A stretch of 64,000 nucleotides of DNA, from NCBI GenBank assembly GCA_934654475.1, contig CAKUFZ010000002.1, positions 1 to 64,000 on the forward strand, given 5' to 3'. The notes beneath the pieces were generated by a model. It saw only the letters and a program-made list of their open reading frames with translations. It was not told where the DNA came from and made no database searches. Positions 26,980 to 37,100 of the stretch are shown one piece after another (position 1 is the stretch's first letter; every line of letters starts with the position of its first letter). The position numbers were made by a program, and so were the translations under genes. The stretch comes from an uncultured Coriobacteriales bacterium (GTDB taxonomy: Bacteria > Actinomycetota > Coriobacteriia > Coriobacteriales > UMGS124).

Positions 26980-27923
26980 TGGATGCCGAGACGATCCGGA
27001 CTGTCGCGTTTGTCTATGCCGCACTCGCCAGCGCCTCTCTGGCGGTGGCGTGCGTTGTCCTTTGGAGACGGCTGCGAACGTCTGCCCTCTACCGCAGGCT
27101 TGTCAACGTCCTCTTCCCCTTGAGTCAGCTGATTCTCTCGCTCTATGCGATATGGGCCGAGTCCGCATATGACCTGTCGGTCGGCGTGGTCTTTGTCACC
27201 GCGACGTTGGGCCTGGCATGTACGGCCTACGACGTCTTCTTCTTTCGCAGGCTTTTTACGGCTGAGGAAGAAGACATCGCCATCTACAAGTCGCTTCTGC
27301 TGACGAGGCAGCTAAAGGCGATGATGCAGCATGGCGACTATCTTGACGAGCAGGCAGACAATGCGCGTGAAACGCGAGCCCGGCTGCGCCGTTGCATCGA
27401 GGATGCCCTCGAAGGTTTGCAGGGCGGCGATGACGATGCGGCTCAGGCTGCACTTGCGGAAGCAGCGCGCGTGAACACGCCGCCGGTCAAGTCCCTGTGC
27501 GACTCGCCCGTGCTCGACGCCTTGCTCAACGCGAAGTTAAACCATGCCCATGAGCTGGGGGTACCCTTGGAGGTCAAGGTAGATGTGCCAGAAAAGTCGA
27601 CCGTGCCCGATGTCGAGCTTTGCGCCGTCTTCGCCAACCTCATCGACAACGCCCTCGATGCGGCGGCGCCCCTTGGTGAGAAAGCCTTCGTGGATGTGCG
27701 GGCCATACCCCGCGCTGGCTGGCTCTTCATTGACGTCCGCAACGCCTGCACCCCGGACACCCTGCCGTACAGCAGCAATGACATCAGTCCCAAAACCTTC
27801 TCGAAGGAACACGGATGGGGTCGCCAAATCGTGGACAAGCTGGCGCAGCGAAACGACGGCACCTTCAAAACCGAAGTCGCCGACGGCGTCTACAGCGCCC
27901 AGGTAACGATGAAGGTGGGGTGA
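26979..27923 (+). CDS. AgrC-like protein with GHKL ATPase domain but no phosphoacceptor His
   Basis: A 314-residue membrane protein. Hydrophobic segments lie at about 7-30 and 42-92. A helical linker follows in which the His position of the family is ARETRARL, with Glu131 where the neighbour has its His. Next comes a complete HATPase_c_5 domain with N-box NLIDNALDAA (220-229) and G-box EHGWGRQIVDKL (277-288). It is translationally coupled to the preceding gene. Together the two contain one full kinase. I infer a heteromeric sensor in which this subunit phosphorylates His265 of its partner. Confidence 0.8.
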   Translation: MDAETIRTVAFVYAALASASLAVACVVLWRRLRTSALYRRLVNVLFPLSQLILSLYAIWAESAYDLSVGVVFVTATLGLACTAYDVFFFRRLFTAEEEDIAIYKSLLLTRQLKAMMQHGDYLDEQADNARETRARLRRCIEDALEGLQGGDDDAAQAALAEAARVNTPPVKSLCDSPVLDALLNAKLNHAHELGVPLEVKVDVPEKSTVPDVELCAVFANLIDNALDAAAPLGEKAFVDVRAIPRAGWLFIDVRNACTPDTLPYSSNDISPKTFSKEHGWGRQIVDKLAQRNDGTFKTEVADGVYSAQVTMKVG

Positions 27924-28029
27924 GGGCGGCCTCAACGCTTTGCCCGTGGACGGGGCGAGGAATCCACCATTCACTCGACCCGTCCGCGTATACTAGACCC
28001 GAAAGCAAGCAGCCCAAAGGAGGACGGAC

Positions 28030-29610
28030 ATGGACAACGCACAAGAGCAGCGCAGGCGCTATCCCGTTGGCATCCAGACGTTCTCCAAGATTCGACAGGG
28101 CAACTATGTATATGTTGACAAGACGGCGCTTGTATACCGTCTAGCCAATGAGTCCGATGGGGCCTTCTTTCTGAGCCGTCCGAGACGGTTTGGCAAATCG
28201 CTCCTCGTCTCGACGCTTCAGGCGTATTTTGAAGGCCGTCGTGACCTGTTTGGCGGGCTAGCGATTGAGCAGCTAGAGGGCGCTTGGGAGAGGTACCCGG
28301 TTATTCGCCTGGATTTGAGCACGGTCAAGACGCGCGACCCCGAGATTCTGCTCGACCTCCTTGACGCCGCCCTCTCATTCGAAGAGGCGCAGTGGGGCCG
28401 GGACAATTCGATGAAGACGCCCGGATCTCGTCTCATGGGGCTGATTCGCCGCGCCTATGCACAAACGGGCAGGCCCGTCGTCGTGCTCGTGGACGAATAC
28501 GACGCCCCCTTGCTCAATGCGGTTGACGACCCGCAGAAGCTTCCTGTTTTCCAGGATGTCATGCGCGAGTTCTTTGCCCCGCTCAAGGCGTGCGATGAGT
28601 ACTTGCGTTTCGTCTTCATCACAGGCATCACCAAGTTCGCCCAGCTCAGCATCTTCAGTGAGCTTAACAACCTCACAAACATCAGTATGCAACCCGAGTA
28701 TGCAGCCATCTGTGGCATCACCGAAGAGGAGCTGGTCACACAGCTATCTCAAGACGTAGATGGACTGTCTGAGGCGCTGGAGATGGACAGTGCCGGAACC
28801 CTAGCTGCACTTAAACGCCAATACGACGGCTATCACTTCTGCGACCCGTCTCCCGACATCTACAATCCCTATAGCCTTCTCGGTGCCTTCCGAGACAACA
28901 AGATTGGTGACTATTGGTTTGTGACGGGAACGCCGACCTTCTTGGTCGACCTGCTAAAGAAGCAAGAATGGGATATCTCCACCCTCGAGAGCTGTCAGGC
29001 ACGGGAGGAAGAGTTTGACGTTCCCGCCCAAAGAATGAGAACCCCTCTTCCCATGCTGTACCAAGGCGGCTACCTAACCATCAAGAGCTACGACGCTCTC
29101 ACGCATACGTTTACTCTTGGCATCCCCAACGAGGAAGTCAGCCGTGGTCTCTCGAAAAGCCTGGTAGAGCACGCCTCACCCGGTGCCTTGCGTGAGCACT
29201 ACAGTTTCCTTGATGCGTTTTCTACCGACCTGCGCACAGGTAACATCGACCACGCCCTAAAGGGAATGCGAGCATATCTTTCAAGCATCCCCTATCACCT
29301 GGGCTCACGCGATGAGCGGGGTTTCCAAACGAAGTTCTATCTCATCTTTGACTTGCTCGGCATCCAAATCGAGACCGAGTTCAAAACGGCGACGGGCCGC
29401 ATCGACGCCATAGTCAAGACCGACGACATCGTCTACGTCATGGAGTTCAAGTACAACAAGACGCCCGAAGAAGCCCTGGCGCAGATTGATGCCAAAGGCT
29501 ACGCGCTCCCCTTCTCCGCCGATGGCCGACAACTCGTGAAAGTCGGCGTCAACTTCTCCGAGAAAGAGCAGACCATCGATGGGTGGGTTGTTGGCAAAGA
29601 ACAAAACTGA
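28030..29610 (+). CDS. AAA-ATPase-like/PD-(D/E)XK nuclease family protein
   Basis: A 526-residue member of the large AAA-ATPase_like/PDDEXK_9 family. The N-terminus reads YPVGIQTFSKIR and YVDKTALV. The P-loop variant RRFGKS is at 52-57 and the Walker B VVVLVDEYDAP near 153-163. The C-terminal nuclease-like core shows GRIDAIV and VYVMEFKY (the D...ExK pattern). The family is abundant and multi-copy in gut anaerobes and its biological role is not established; defence or mobile-element roles are proposed. AAAGGAGG precedes ATG 28030. It is convergent with the large minus-strand row. Confidence 0.85.
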   Translation: MDNAQEQRRRYPVGIQTFSKIRQGNYVYVDKTALVYRLANESDGAFFLSRPRRFGKSLLVSTLQAYFEGRRDLFGGLAIEQLEGAWERYPVIRLDLSTVKTRDPEILLDLLDAALSFEEAQWGRDNSMKTPGSRLMGLIRRAYAQTGRPVVVLVDEYDAPLLNAVDDPQKLPVFQDVMREFFAPLKACDEYLRFVFITGITKFAQLSIFSELNNLTNISMQPEYAAICGITEEELVTQLSQDVDGLSEALEMDSAGTLAALKRQYDGYHFCDPSPDIYNPYSLLGAFRDNKIGDYWFVTGTPTFLVDLLKKQEWDISTLESCQAREEEFDVPAQRMRTPLPMLYQGGYLTIKSYDALTHTFTLGIPNEEVSRGLSKSLVEHASPGALREHYSFLDAFSTDLRTGNIDHALKGMRAYLSSIPYHLGSRDERGFQTKFYLIFDLLGIQIETEFKTATGRIDAIVKTDDIVYVMEFKYNKTPEEALAQIDAKGYALPFSADGRQLVKVGVNFSEKEQTIDGWVVGKEQN

Positions 29611-29766
29611 TTGCATACAACCCACTTGGCCTTGATATTGTTGTGCTCAAAGCGCGAACCCGCAATGTCCCCGATGATTACACAGATTATGTACCAGCTT
29701 GCCTCTTTATCAATCCAACTCTATTCGATTTGCCGATGTGACCAAGGCGAAGTGATAGGGGATGGG

Positions 29767-29809
29767 GGCGCGGCACGCAGAGGAGGCAACCCCCGCATGG
29801 TGCCGCGCC
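29767..29809. terminator. Hairpin between the convergent AAA-ATPase and Sel1 genes
   Basis: A perfect 10-bp GC-rich inverted repeat (29767-29776 and 29800-29809) with a 23-base loop fills the gap between two converging transcripts. Neither side has a T run, so termination is plausible by position only. Confidence 0.35.
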
Positions 29810-29819
29810 TGCAACCTAG

Positions 29820-31715
29820 CTACCTGTACTTTAAGCCTCCAAGCAAACCCTTCTTGAAGCGCTTGACCTCATTCATGAAGGGCTCGTACCCATGCTCTAC
29901 GCCCAGTTTTGCCATCTCGTAGCCTCGCTCGATAGCCCCGTCGCCGGGATTGCGCATTGTTTCGTCGTATTCAAGCAAGAGAGTCATCTGAGCAAGGTCG
30001 AGATTGTCCGAATCCCCTTGTTCGATTTGTTTGAGACTTGCATTGGCATCTGAACCCAACGCTCGGCGCGCCCACTGGCGAGAAGCGCTCTCGTTTTCAC
30101 ATACAAGAACAAGCATGGCAGCAGTCACGGGGTCGGGACGCATGGACCAAGATTCCTCCAGGAACCGCACTGACCTCCTCTTGTATTCTGCCGACAACGA
30201 GGAATCTTCTCGAGACAGTTGGGCGCTGAGGCGAAAGTAGCAGTAGCCTTTTGTAAACGCGCATGCAGCAAGGGTATCGTCCAGCCCGTCAAGATCTTCG
30301 GACTTCAAAGTGTGCTGCAAATCACCGATGTTGTCGTTCTTGATTCGCTTAATCCAGCTTGTCAGCTCGTTGGCACGCACAATGGCGGGTTCATCTGCTC
30401 CGATGCCCTTTTCTGCAAGAAGCAGTATCTTCGACGCGCCCATGAATATCCTGAATAATGACGGGTCGAGCGTGCCACCACGACGGAAAGCAACGTCGAG
30501 CCAGAATGACATTGGGTCGTACTGCTCTGCGCCATCCATATTAGAGGTATACTGCATTACTGCCTTGCTTATCCTGTCTCCTTGGCCGTTGTATGCCTCA
30601 AACCACAAATCTTCATCGATATCAGTATGTCTGACGGGGGCCAAATCAAGACGAGCAAGCTTGTACATAACCTTCGATGTGAAATTATCCGAAAGGCCGA
30701 ACATTGCGCCGTGCGCGAGCAGCCTACCCATCACGATGCTGGCCTTTGTGTCACTCCGAGGCACACCGACACCGAACAGATAGATTGCAGCAACGCGAAC
30801 GTATTCTTGCCAGTCCACGGTATCTTCTGTTGTCTCAAGGTCGATTGGTGCTTCAAGCAGGGCCTGATATCGCGCATTGGCACCTCGAAGAAACCTTGCA
30901 TCTTCCAGAAGACCCTGGTCATCTCCTCCATTTGCGACGGCTTTGCGAAGCAACTCAACACCCTGTTGGCACTCGCTTTCATTTGCCTGCCTGTTGATGA
31001 GACAGCAGCCGTATTCAATCATGGCATCGACGTTGCCCGCGTCGGCGGCTTGCCGGAACCAGTTTTCGGCAAGGATGTACGACGATGTTATGTCTTCACC
31101 CGGTTTGGCATAGTTACCGGATTGGTAATGAGCCCCCAAGCCGAGCATGGCCAGACCCCTTGAGCCGTTTTCGTCCTCCATAGTCGCGGCCTTCATGAGC
31201 AGCTCGTAGCCACGCTCCATGTCTGGCTCGACGGGATAGGGACTTTGGCTCGTTAGAATCATGCCATACTTGTAGCAAGCCCAAACGCTGCCCATCTCAA
31301 CGCCGCGCTCCAACAGGCGGCAGCCCTCGTCCGGGTTTCGCTCAACGCCCCAACCGTCAAAATAGCATAGGGCGAGGTAGTAGCATGCCGCACCGACGTG
31401 CCAGCGCTCATTTTCGGATGCAGGCTCAGCCTCGCTGGCTCGGCGCAAATGCGTTATATAGGCGTTCTTATCAACGGGAATCTCTGAGTAAAACCCGTCG
31501 AACATAAATGCATACCTGTAGTTGCCCTCAATCGATCCCTTCTGCGCAGCAAGGCCCAACAAGCAACGAACTTTTGCCAAATCTTGCCCAATCAAGCCCT
31601 CGTCGTATTGGCTCTTTATGGAGCGCGCCTCAGAGAGCAGCTTGTCTGGTTCCATGTTTTCATGTTCGGCCTTAAACCCATGCAGGTTGTATACGTCGAG
31701 GTATGAGTCATCCAT
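29820..31715 (-). CDS. Sel1-repeat (TPR-like) protein, last gene of the secretion/toxin row
   Basis: A 631-residue, apparently cytoplasmic protein of helical repeats. Sel1-type units are visible, for example YYLALCYFDGWGVERNPDEG, then LLERGVEMGSVWACYKYG and AENWFRQAADAGNVDAMIEYG. Repeats fade in the C-terminal half, which stays helical. There is no signal peptide. ATG 31715 has AAAGGAG about 8 bases upstream and begins 11 bases after the stop of the nuclease-effector gene. That position is where an immunity or chaperone gene would be expected. Sel1 proteins usually act as protein-binding adaptors. The role here is unknown. Confidence 0.75.
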   Translation of the reverse strand: MDDSYLDVYNLHGFKAEHENMEPDKLLSEARSIKSQYDEGLIGQDLAKVRCLLGLAAQKGSIEGNYRYAFMFDGFYSEIPVDKNAYITHLRRASEAEPASENERWHVGAACYYLALCYFDGWGVERNPDEGCRLLERGVEMGSVWACYKYGMILTSQSPYPVEPDMERGYELLMKAATMEDENGSRGLAMLGLGAHYQSGNYAKPGEDITSSYILAENWFRQAADAGNVDAMIEYGCCLINRQANESECQQGVELLRKAVANGGDDQGLLEDARFLRGANARYQALLEAPIDLETTEDTVDWQEYVRVAAIYLFGVGVPRSDTKASIVMGRLLAHGAMFGLSDNFTSKVMYKLARLDLAPVRHTDIDEDLWFEAYNGQGDRISKAVMQYTSNMDGAEQYDPMSFWLDVAFRRGGTLDPSLFRIFMGASKILLLAEKGIGADEPAIVRANELTSWIKRIKNDNIGDLQHTLKSEDLDGLDDTLAACAFTKGYCYFRLSAQLSREDSSLSAEYKRRSVRFLEESWSMRPDPVTAAMLVLVCENESASRQWARRALGSDANASLKQIEQGDSDNLDLAQMTLLLEYDETMRNPGDGAIERGYEMAKLGVEHGYEPFMNEVKRFKKGLLGGLKYR

Positions 31716-31726
31716 AGCATGCTCCT

Positions 31727-33337
31727 TTACAATTTGGACCCGAGGCTTATCTGACCGGGGAAAGAGATAATGCTTACTATCTTGCTATCGGGCAACATAA
31801 TGTGGACTTTCGGGACAGGTTCGCCGGCCATGGCAACGCCAAGCACCTTGTTCGTTGGGACTTCGATGATGTGTGGCGTGCCTTCGCGCATGACCTTCCA
31901 CGGTCCGGGGCACAAGTTGGTGAGTCCGATGTTCCCGCGCCCGTCGCCCACGCATCGAGCTATCACTTTTGCTGGGTCGCCTGGCGAGGTCAAAACGCCA
32001 CCCTTCCCGAGGGGAAGGATGCGGTTGCCAATCATGGTGTCGAGGATGATGTCGTGTTTCTGCGCTACATCTGATAACTTCTTGATGATCTCGTCGCGCG
32101 TCCCTTCCGCAGAGATGAGATCGCTATGGGGAATATTGCCGTGAATAATAGACGGTATAAGCTGCATGGTCCCGTTGTGACAATCGTGCGGCGTCAATCC
32201 CTCGGCTTTCAGAAACTCTTTAACATCGCTTTGAGTCTGGAACCAATCGTACCCCCTATCCTGCATGAATGCCACAGCACGCGCTGCAAGGTCTGGCGAC
32301 AGGCAGGATTTCCCAGAAGAGGAATCAAGCATCTGTTTGTATAGCTGCCTATAGTTCTCCCCACGGTCGCCTGTTACCTTGTCAAGCTTGAACTCACCTT
32401 TAGCAAGGTTCCCCGAGAATACAAGGTACCCGTCTTGAAACCGTATGTCTATCGGGCCGTACTGTTGCTCGATTTGCCCCCAGGTAAGACCCTCAGGGTT
32501 GGACTGCGAGGGCACAAAGTTACGGTCGGGTGACCACGTTCCGCTATACGTTGAGTCTGGGCTGTCGCAAGGGTTGCCGGAAGGATCAATCCATGTTCCA
32601 CCCGTTTTGGGCATGTGCGGCGTGATTCCCAAAGACGCGCGAACAAGGTCGAGTTCCTGCGAAGACATGGATGCAATCTGGTCGGCATAGCCTTGAATGA
32701 CGCCGCCCACACGCAGCTTGTCCACATCGCTTATATTGCTTGAGATAGCCGGCGACGACACACCGGCCATCTCAAGCGCCGCGCTCCCCAGACCCCCGGG
32801 ATGGTTGAGGGCCGAGGTAAGCGGGCTGACTAGGGAGAGCTGCAATGGAGTTCCATCGCGAGAAGCCTCTTGGGTGATTCCAGAAGAGGGTGTCTCGCCC
32901 ATCCTAATCGCTGGGGTGTCCATCAATCCGGCGCCCTCGCGAATTTTCTCAACTGCGTGCTCAAGCGTCGCGCACCCTTCACTGCGCAAGGACTCGCACC
33001 GAGATTTCAAAGAAGACATATTGCTTTCATATGTATGGGAAGCACCACTAAGAGAAGCGATTTCATTGTAGAGCTGCCTCGATGAGGAGCGAAGGCCATC
33101 GATCTGCCCTCTAATCTTGTCTCGCTCGTCTGCATCATCGGCCTTATCAAGCTTTCTTTCTAGCTCACGACATGCCGTCTCAGCGCTTTCGATCCTCTTC
33201 TCTAGTCCATCGATTGCCAATTGGGCCTCATGAAGAAGCTCTTTATTGGGTTGCAAGGGCGAGAAGTCAACGCCCCTCAATCCCTTCGCAAGCTCCTCCA
33301 TCGCATCAAGACCGTCGAATACAATCGTTGTCCCCAT
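31727..33337 (-). CDS. LXG-like effector with HNH/Endo VII-type nuclease motif
   Basis: A 536-residue protein with no signal peptide. Residues 1 to about 140 are helical coiled coil, resembling the N-terminus of type VII secreted toxins. The middle is Ser/Gly/Pro-rich (about 140-330). Residues about 379-405 contain LTPHDCHNGTMQLIP then IIHGNIPHS. This matches the conserved His pattern of HNH/Endo VII toxin nucleases (usually TWHHH...TMQLVP...LH...HTG). About 115 further residues form a beta-rich segment (GLTNL...WKV) that I cannot assign. GGGAGAG precedes ATG 33337. The gene follows the small WXG-like genes and is probably the row's exported toxin. Confidence 0.7.
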   Translation of the reverse strand: MGTTIVFDGLDAMEELAKGLRGVDFSPLQPNKELLHEAQLAIDGLEKRIESAETACRELERKLDKADDADERDKIRGQIDGLRSSSRQLYNEIASLSGASHTYESNMSSLKSRCESLRSEGCATLEHAVEKIREGAGLMDTPAIRMGETPSSGITQEASRDGTPLQLSLVSPLTSALNHPGGLGSAALEMAGVSSPAISSNISDVDKLRVGGVIQGYADQIASMSSQELDLVRASLGITPHMPKTGGTWIDPSGNPCDSPDSTYSGTWSPDRNFVPSQSNPEGLTWGQIEQQYGPIDIRFQDGYLVFSGNLAKGEFKLDKVTGDRGENYRQLYKQMLDSSSGKSCLSPDLAARAVAFMQDRGYDWFQTQSDVKEFLKAEGLTPHDCHNGTMQLIPSIIHGNIPHSDLISAEGTRDEIIKKLSDVAQKHDIILDTMIGNRILPLGKGGVLTSPGDPAKVIARCVGDGRGNIGLTNLCPGPWKVMREGTPHIIEVPTNKVLGVAMAGEPVPKVHIMLPDSKIVSIISFPGQISLGSKL

Positions 33338-33368
33338 GGCGCTCTCCCACGTCGAATCCTAAAAGCTG

Positions 33369-33647
33369 TTAGCAGCTTTCCAGAATGTGTCCTCCTTCTT
33401 CAAAGCAATCGGCGGAATAGAGCAGTTGCTTCTCGACTGAACCCGCATCGGGAAGTGCGTTCATAATGTTATCGAGGTAGTTTTTAAGAGCAGCAAGTGC
33501 GACAAGACCTTCCCTAAAAGGCATTACAGTCTCCGCGGCATCCACAAGCCCTTTTGCAACACTACAGGTTGATTCGAGATCCTTGGCGAATTTGTCTACG
33601 GTTTGGGCGACCTCACGGATACCTTCGACATCCCACGTTATGCTCAT
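33369..33647 (-). CDS. Small helical WXG100-like protein C
   Basis: A 92-residue protein predicted almost wholly helical (SITWDVEGIREVAQTVDKFA, then a second helix containing LVALAALKNYLDNIM). Size, helicity and position beside an EssC-type motor and an LXG-like effector suggest a WXG100-superfamily or LXG-helper protein. No WxG turn is present, so this is by context. ATG 33647 has AAGGAGG 6 bases upstream; an upstream in-frame start is rejected. It lies 31 bases before the effector gene. Confidence 0.6.
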   Translation of the reverse strand: MSITWDVEGIREVAQTVDKFAKDLESTCSVAKGLVDAAETVMPFREGLVALAALKNYLDNIMNALPDAGSVEKQLLYSADCFEEGGHILESC

Positions 33648-33686
33648 ATCAATCCTCCTTGAAATCCGATTTTTGCCTTGCAATGT

Positions 33687-33956
33687 CTATGCGATGCCGG
33701 CACCCGCCTCCAGAGCGTCGGCTGCCTTGTTCAAATTCACGCACGCCGCCTCTGTCAAATCGGTTGACGACTTAATGGTGAGGTCGATTTGGTCGCAGAC
33801 TTCTAGAATTTTGTCATAAGCAGGACATTCAAACATGTCCCCCAACCCCTCGGCAGCTTGCTTGAAATTTTTTGCCATATCGGAAATCTCGGGCATTATC
33901 GTCGAGAGTGCCGAGGCAAGGTCGCGTATTTCTTGCGGCTCAACTGTAGCTGGCAT
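33687..33956 (-). CDS. Small helical WXG100-like protein B
   Basis: An 89-residue helical protein (VEPQEIRDLASALSTIMPEI ... LTEAACVNLNKAADALEAG). The heptad-rich pattern fits a two-helix hairpin, but the Trp-x-Gly turn is absent. The start at 33956 has GGAG 7 bases upstream and overlaps the end of protein A by 17 bases, indicating coupling. It is probably a partner of protein A, C or the effector's coiled-coil head (inference). Confidence 0.6.
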   Translation of the reverse strand: MPATVEPQEIRDLASALSTIMPEISDMAKNFKQAAEGLGDMFECPAYDKILEVCDQIDLTIKSSTDLTEAACVNLNKAADALEAGAGIA

Positions 33957-34179
33957 ATTGATGCTCCGTTCTATCGTCAACGCCTGTTCCGTAACGTTCC
34001 AAAATCTGGCAGAACCCCTCGGTCTGTTCTCTTGCCTCCTCAATCAACTCAAGCATCGGCTTCACCTTGTTTTCTTGGAATTGCTCCGCATACCTATCCT
34101 GCCAAGCTGCTTCCGCTTTACCCCAAATGTTTCGGATGTCCCCCTCCAGGCCCAAAAGCTCTTCACCTACCAAAGCCAT
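33940..34179 (-). CDS. WXG100-family protein A
   Basis: A 79-residue helical hairpin protein. The IWGKAEAAWQDRYAEQF region followed by VKPMLELIEEA matches the WXG100 layout, in which a Trp-containing turn precedes the second helix with a conserved Phe. Here the turn is Trp-Gln-Asp rather than Trp-x-Gly. Members are dimeric substrates or co-effectors of type VII secretion motors. It starts 13 bases inside the motor gene and ends 17 bases inside protein B. Confidence 0.7.
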   Translation of the reverse strand: MALVGEELLGLEGDIRNIWGKAEAAWQDRYAEQFQENKVKPMLELIEEAREQTEGFCQILERYGTGVDDRTEHQYASYS

Positions 34180-37100
34180 TCCGACCCATCCCTTTCGTCT
34201 TGACCGGTTGGTGAAAAGCTGCCCGGGAGTGCGGCAGATTCTTTGGAATCCGGCTCAGTCTCTAAGGGTTTTGCCACCTCGAGAGGTATGGTCTTGGCCA
34301 CAGTCTCAACTACGTAAGGTCTGAAGAAAAACTCATGGCCGCTTGGGGTGTGATACACCATCTTGATTTTTGCCTCTTCGGGTTGGAGCGACGACGCGTT
34401 TGATTGCATGCCGATGCTCACCAGCTTCATTCGATCGGCATGCGTCGCAAAACGATGAGCAAAAAGTTCCGCCATATCCAATCCCCTTGCACCGAGAACT
34501 TTGTTGAGGTTTGGAACGGACGTAGAGAGCAAGCATATATGGACGTTGTTCAATGGCCCCCATTGAATCACACGGGCTATCAGCTCGCGTGCATCATCGG
34601 GCGAAGTCTTCGCTTCTTCGCTCTGACCTTTCTGGTGGTTTTCATATCGCACCATTGCCGCGCTTAAGGTGCTAACGCTGCTCGGCTGTTTTTTCTGCAT
34701 TGACCTCTCAAACTCATACTGTGCCCTACTCATTTGCTGGCTCAGCTGCTCAAGACCCAAAACAACGATGAGCACGGGTGTTGAGGAGGCGAGATTACCC
34801 TCTTCAGCCCGACGGAAGAGATTGGCAATGGATGTTAAGTCGGTCATCTCTTCATAGTTGGGGAATACATCTCGAAGCGTCTGCCATTTTGTTTGCGCAA
34901 AGCGCCAAGTCGGGTCGTTCTCAGGGGCAACGACAACGACACGATATCCAAGGCCCTGCTTCGAACAGGCTCCGATGATGGTCGTCTCCACCAAGTCGAA
35001 GGCAAGGTTCATCTCCGGATCAAGCACAAAGATGTTTTGTCCAATATTGCTGTTCAACGCGATTCGCAGGGTGGGATCAACAAAACTCGACTTTGATCCT
35101 ATAGGAACAAGACGAGAGCCCATGATATCAGTAGTCATTCGCTGACAATACTCGGTCCATGTAGGAGCGTCACGGCGAGTCGCATCAAGATATTCAAATC
35201 TTTCATCCCAAGCTTTGCATGCATCGCCCAAACTTGCCCTGATCCTTTCGTTCGATGCGCACATCGCTTTGTCTTCCACGCATCTGGTGACACAGCGTAT
35301 AGGCTTATGCCCGCCATGTTGGATGTAAGCATCGCCCTTCCCTAGAATCTCGAGGTCGGAAGAGTAAGTGGACGAAACCATCGCACAAGGCTCTTGCCCG
35401 TTGGTGCCCCATGCCAAAAGCACGCGATTCGTCATGTTCGTCTGTACTGTCTTTTCGCCAAGCGCTTGAAGATTTGGGCCGTCTGTAAGACTCTGGTCGG
35501 CGATAAGGACATGCATGCCGTAAGCGCGGCATTCCTTAATCAGGTTCTGAAACTTGCGACTGTAGTTTGAGCTGTCATCTTTATTTAAGCGTGTGGCAGC
35601 CATAACGGCAGCCTGAGCATGAAACTCGTCAATTACCACCAAGAGGTACCGCATGTGCTCCAAGCCCAATTCGGGGTGCTTGGCAACATAATAGTTGTAT
35701 TCATTGATATCCCTGGCACTGGGGACGTTCTCCACCATGAGGGTCTGGCGATTTTTCATCTCGACATCATAAAGACGGTCGATGGCCACCTTTATGAAGT
35801 CCTCGGATGTATCGATTGCGACAAGTCCTATATGCGGGAAGCGCTGGTCAACATCCCTCAGACCCGCAAAATCGCTGCGCTTGTAATCAATAATCCAGAT
35901 TTCAAGGTCATCTGGAGAGTAGTGCGTGCAGGCAGCCTCGATGGCATTACGCAAGAAATACGTCTTACCGGACCCCGTCGTTCCCGTCACAATGCCATGT
36001 ACATTCCCGCCCAGGTCAAAGCGCAACATGACGGCATTACCAAGCTCGTCGACAGCCACGGGCAGCTCTATGGCCTCTTCGATCTTGCTTACCTGCACAT
36101 GAGCCAAATCAACAACTTCCGTCGGGTTGGCGGCATCACGCTTTTCCTGCGCCTTCTGCACGCTCAGCACAAGCTCGTCTGAAGTAAGGGCGGAATTGAT
36201 GGGGTTGATGGGCTTGCAGCCACGGCCGGGGATATCGATGAGGTATCGTGCGCGTCCAGCTTGCGGATCCCAGCTCTCTGTGATGTTCGTCATGCTTTCG
36301 CGCAAAGCTCGCAGTCTTTCGTCAAACTTCTCGTCACCTCGCAGAGCGCTGCCGCACGAGACGAGCACCTGCACTCCGAGCCGCTTGCCGTCTCTGACGA
36401 ACGATTCGATGAGGTCGAGGGTCCTAGTTCCAAAATGCTTGTTGGATAAGTCGTTTATCACAACAATCGTCTGCGGAATCGCCTTCACTGCATTGGCCCG
36501 CGCGTTGTATTTTCGCAGGCTTCCAAAAGACGCAATGGCAGGGCCAAGGTCTCCTGTGCGGTTCTCGAGAACGGTATTCATCCTTCCCGTATCTTGCTCA
36601 GTCGAGGCGACCTTAATGATGGTGTCCTCCCGGCGCTCGATACGGGATGACAGGTCGGCAAGCTTTCCCAAAGAGAGGCCGGCGTTTGTGGGGTCAAGCC
36701 AGTAAACCTCGAGGCCGCCCAAGGGCGTGCAACGGATGGCCGTGGACACAATGGCTCGCATCCAGGCGAGTGCCGCCTCTTTGTCGTTGTCTACCGTGAA
36801 CCAGCATCCCTGGAGGTTGTCCCAATCAAACGAATAGGGTACGTAAAGGTCGACCCCAGCACCTTTTGCCTCGACCATGCCTATCGGGGTATACCGAGGA
36901 AACTCTGTGACTTGCCTGATTGCACCGAAGTCGGCGTTGCCCAGCACTTGCACGCGATTGGCAATCTCGGCACGACATTGATAACCTATACGCTCGGACT
37001 CAGTATTTGATTCCAACCGCGCCCTAAGGTGTCGCCTGTCCTCCTCATACTTTGTCTCCAGGTTGCGAAGCTCCCTTGCAATGGCCTGAGATGCCGATGT

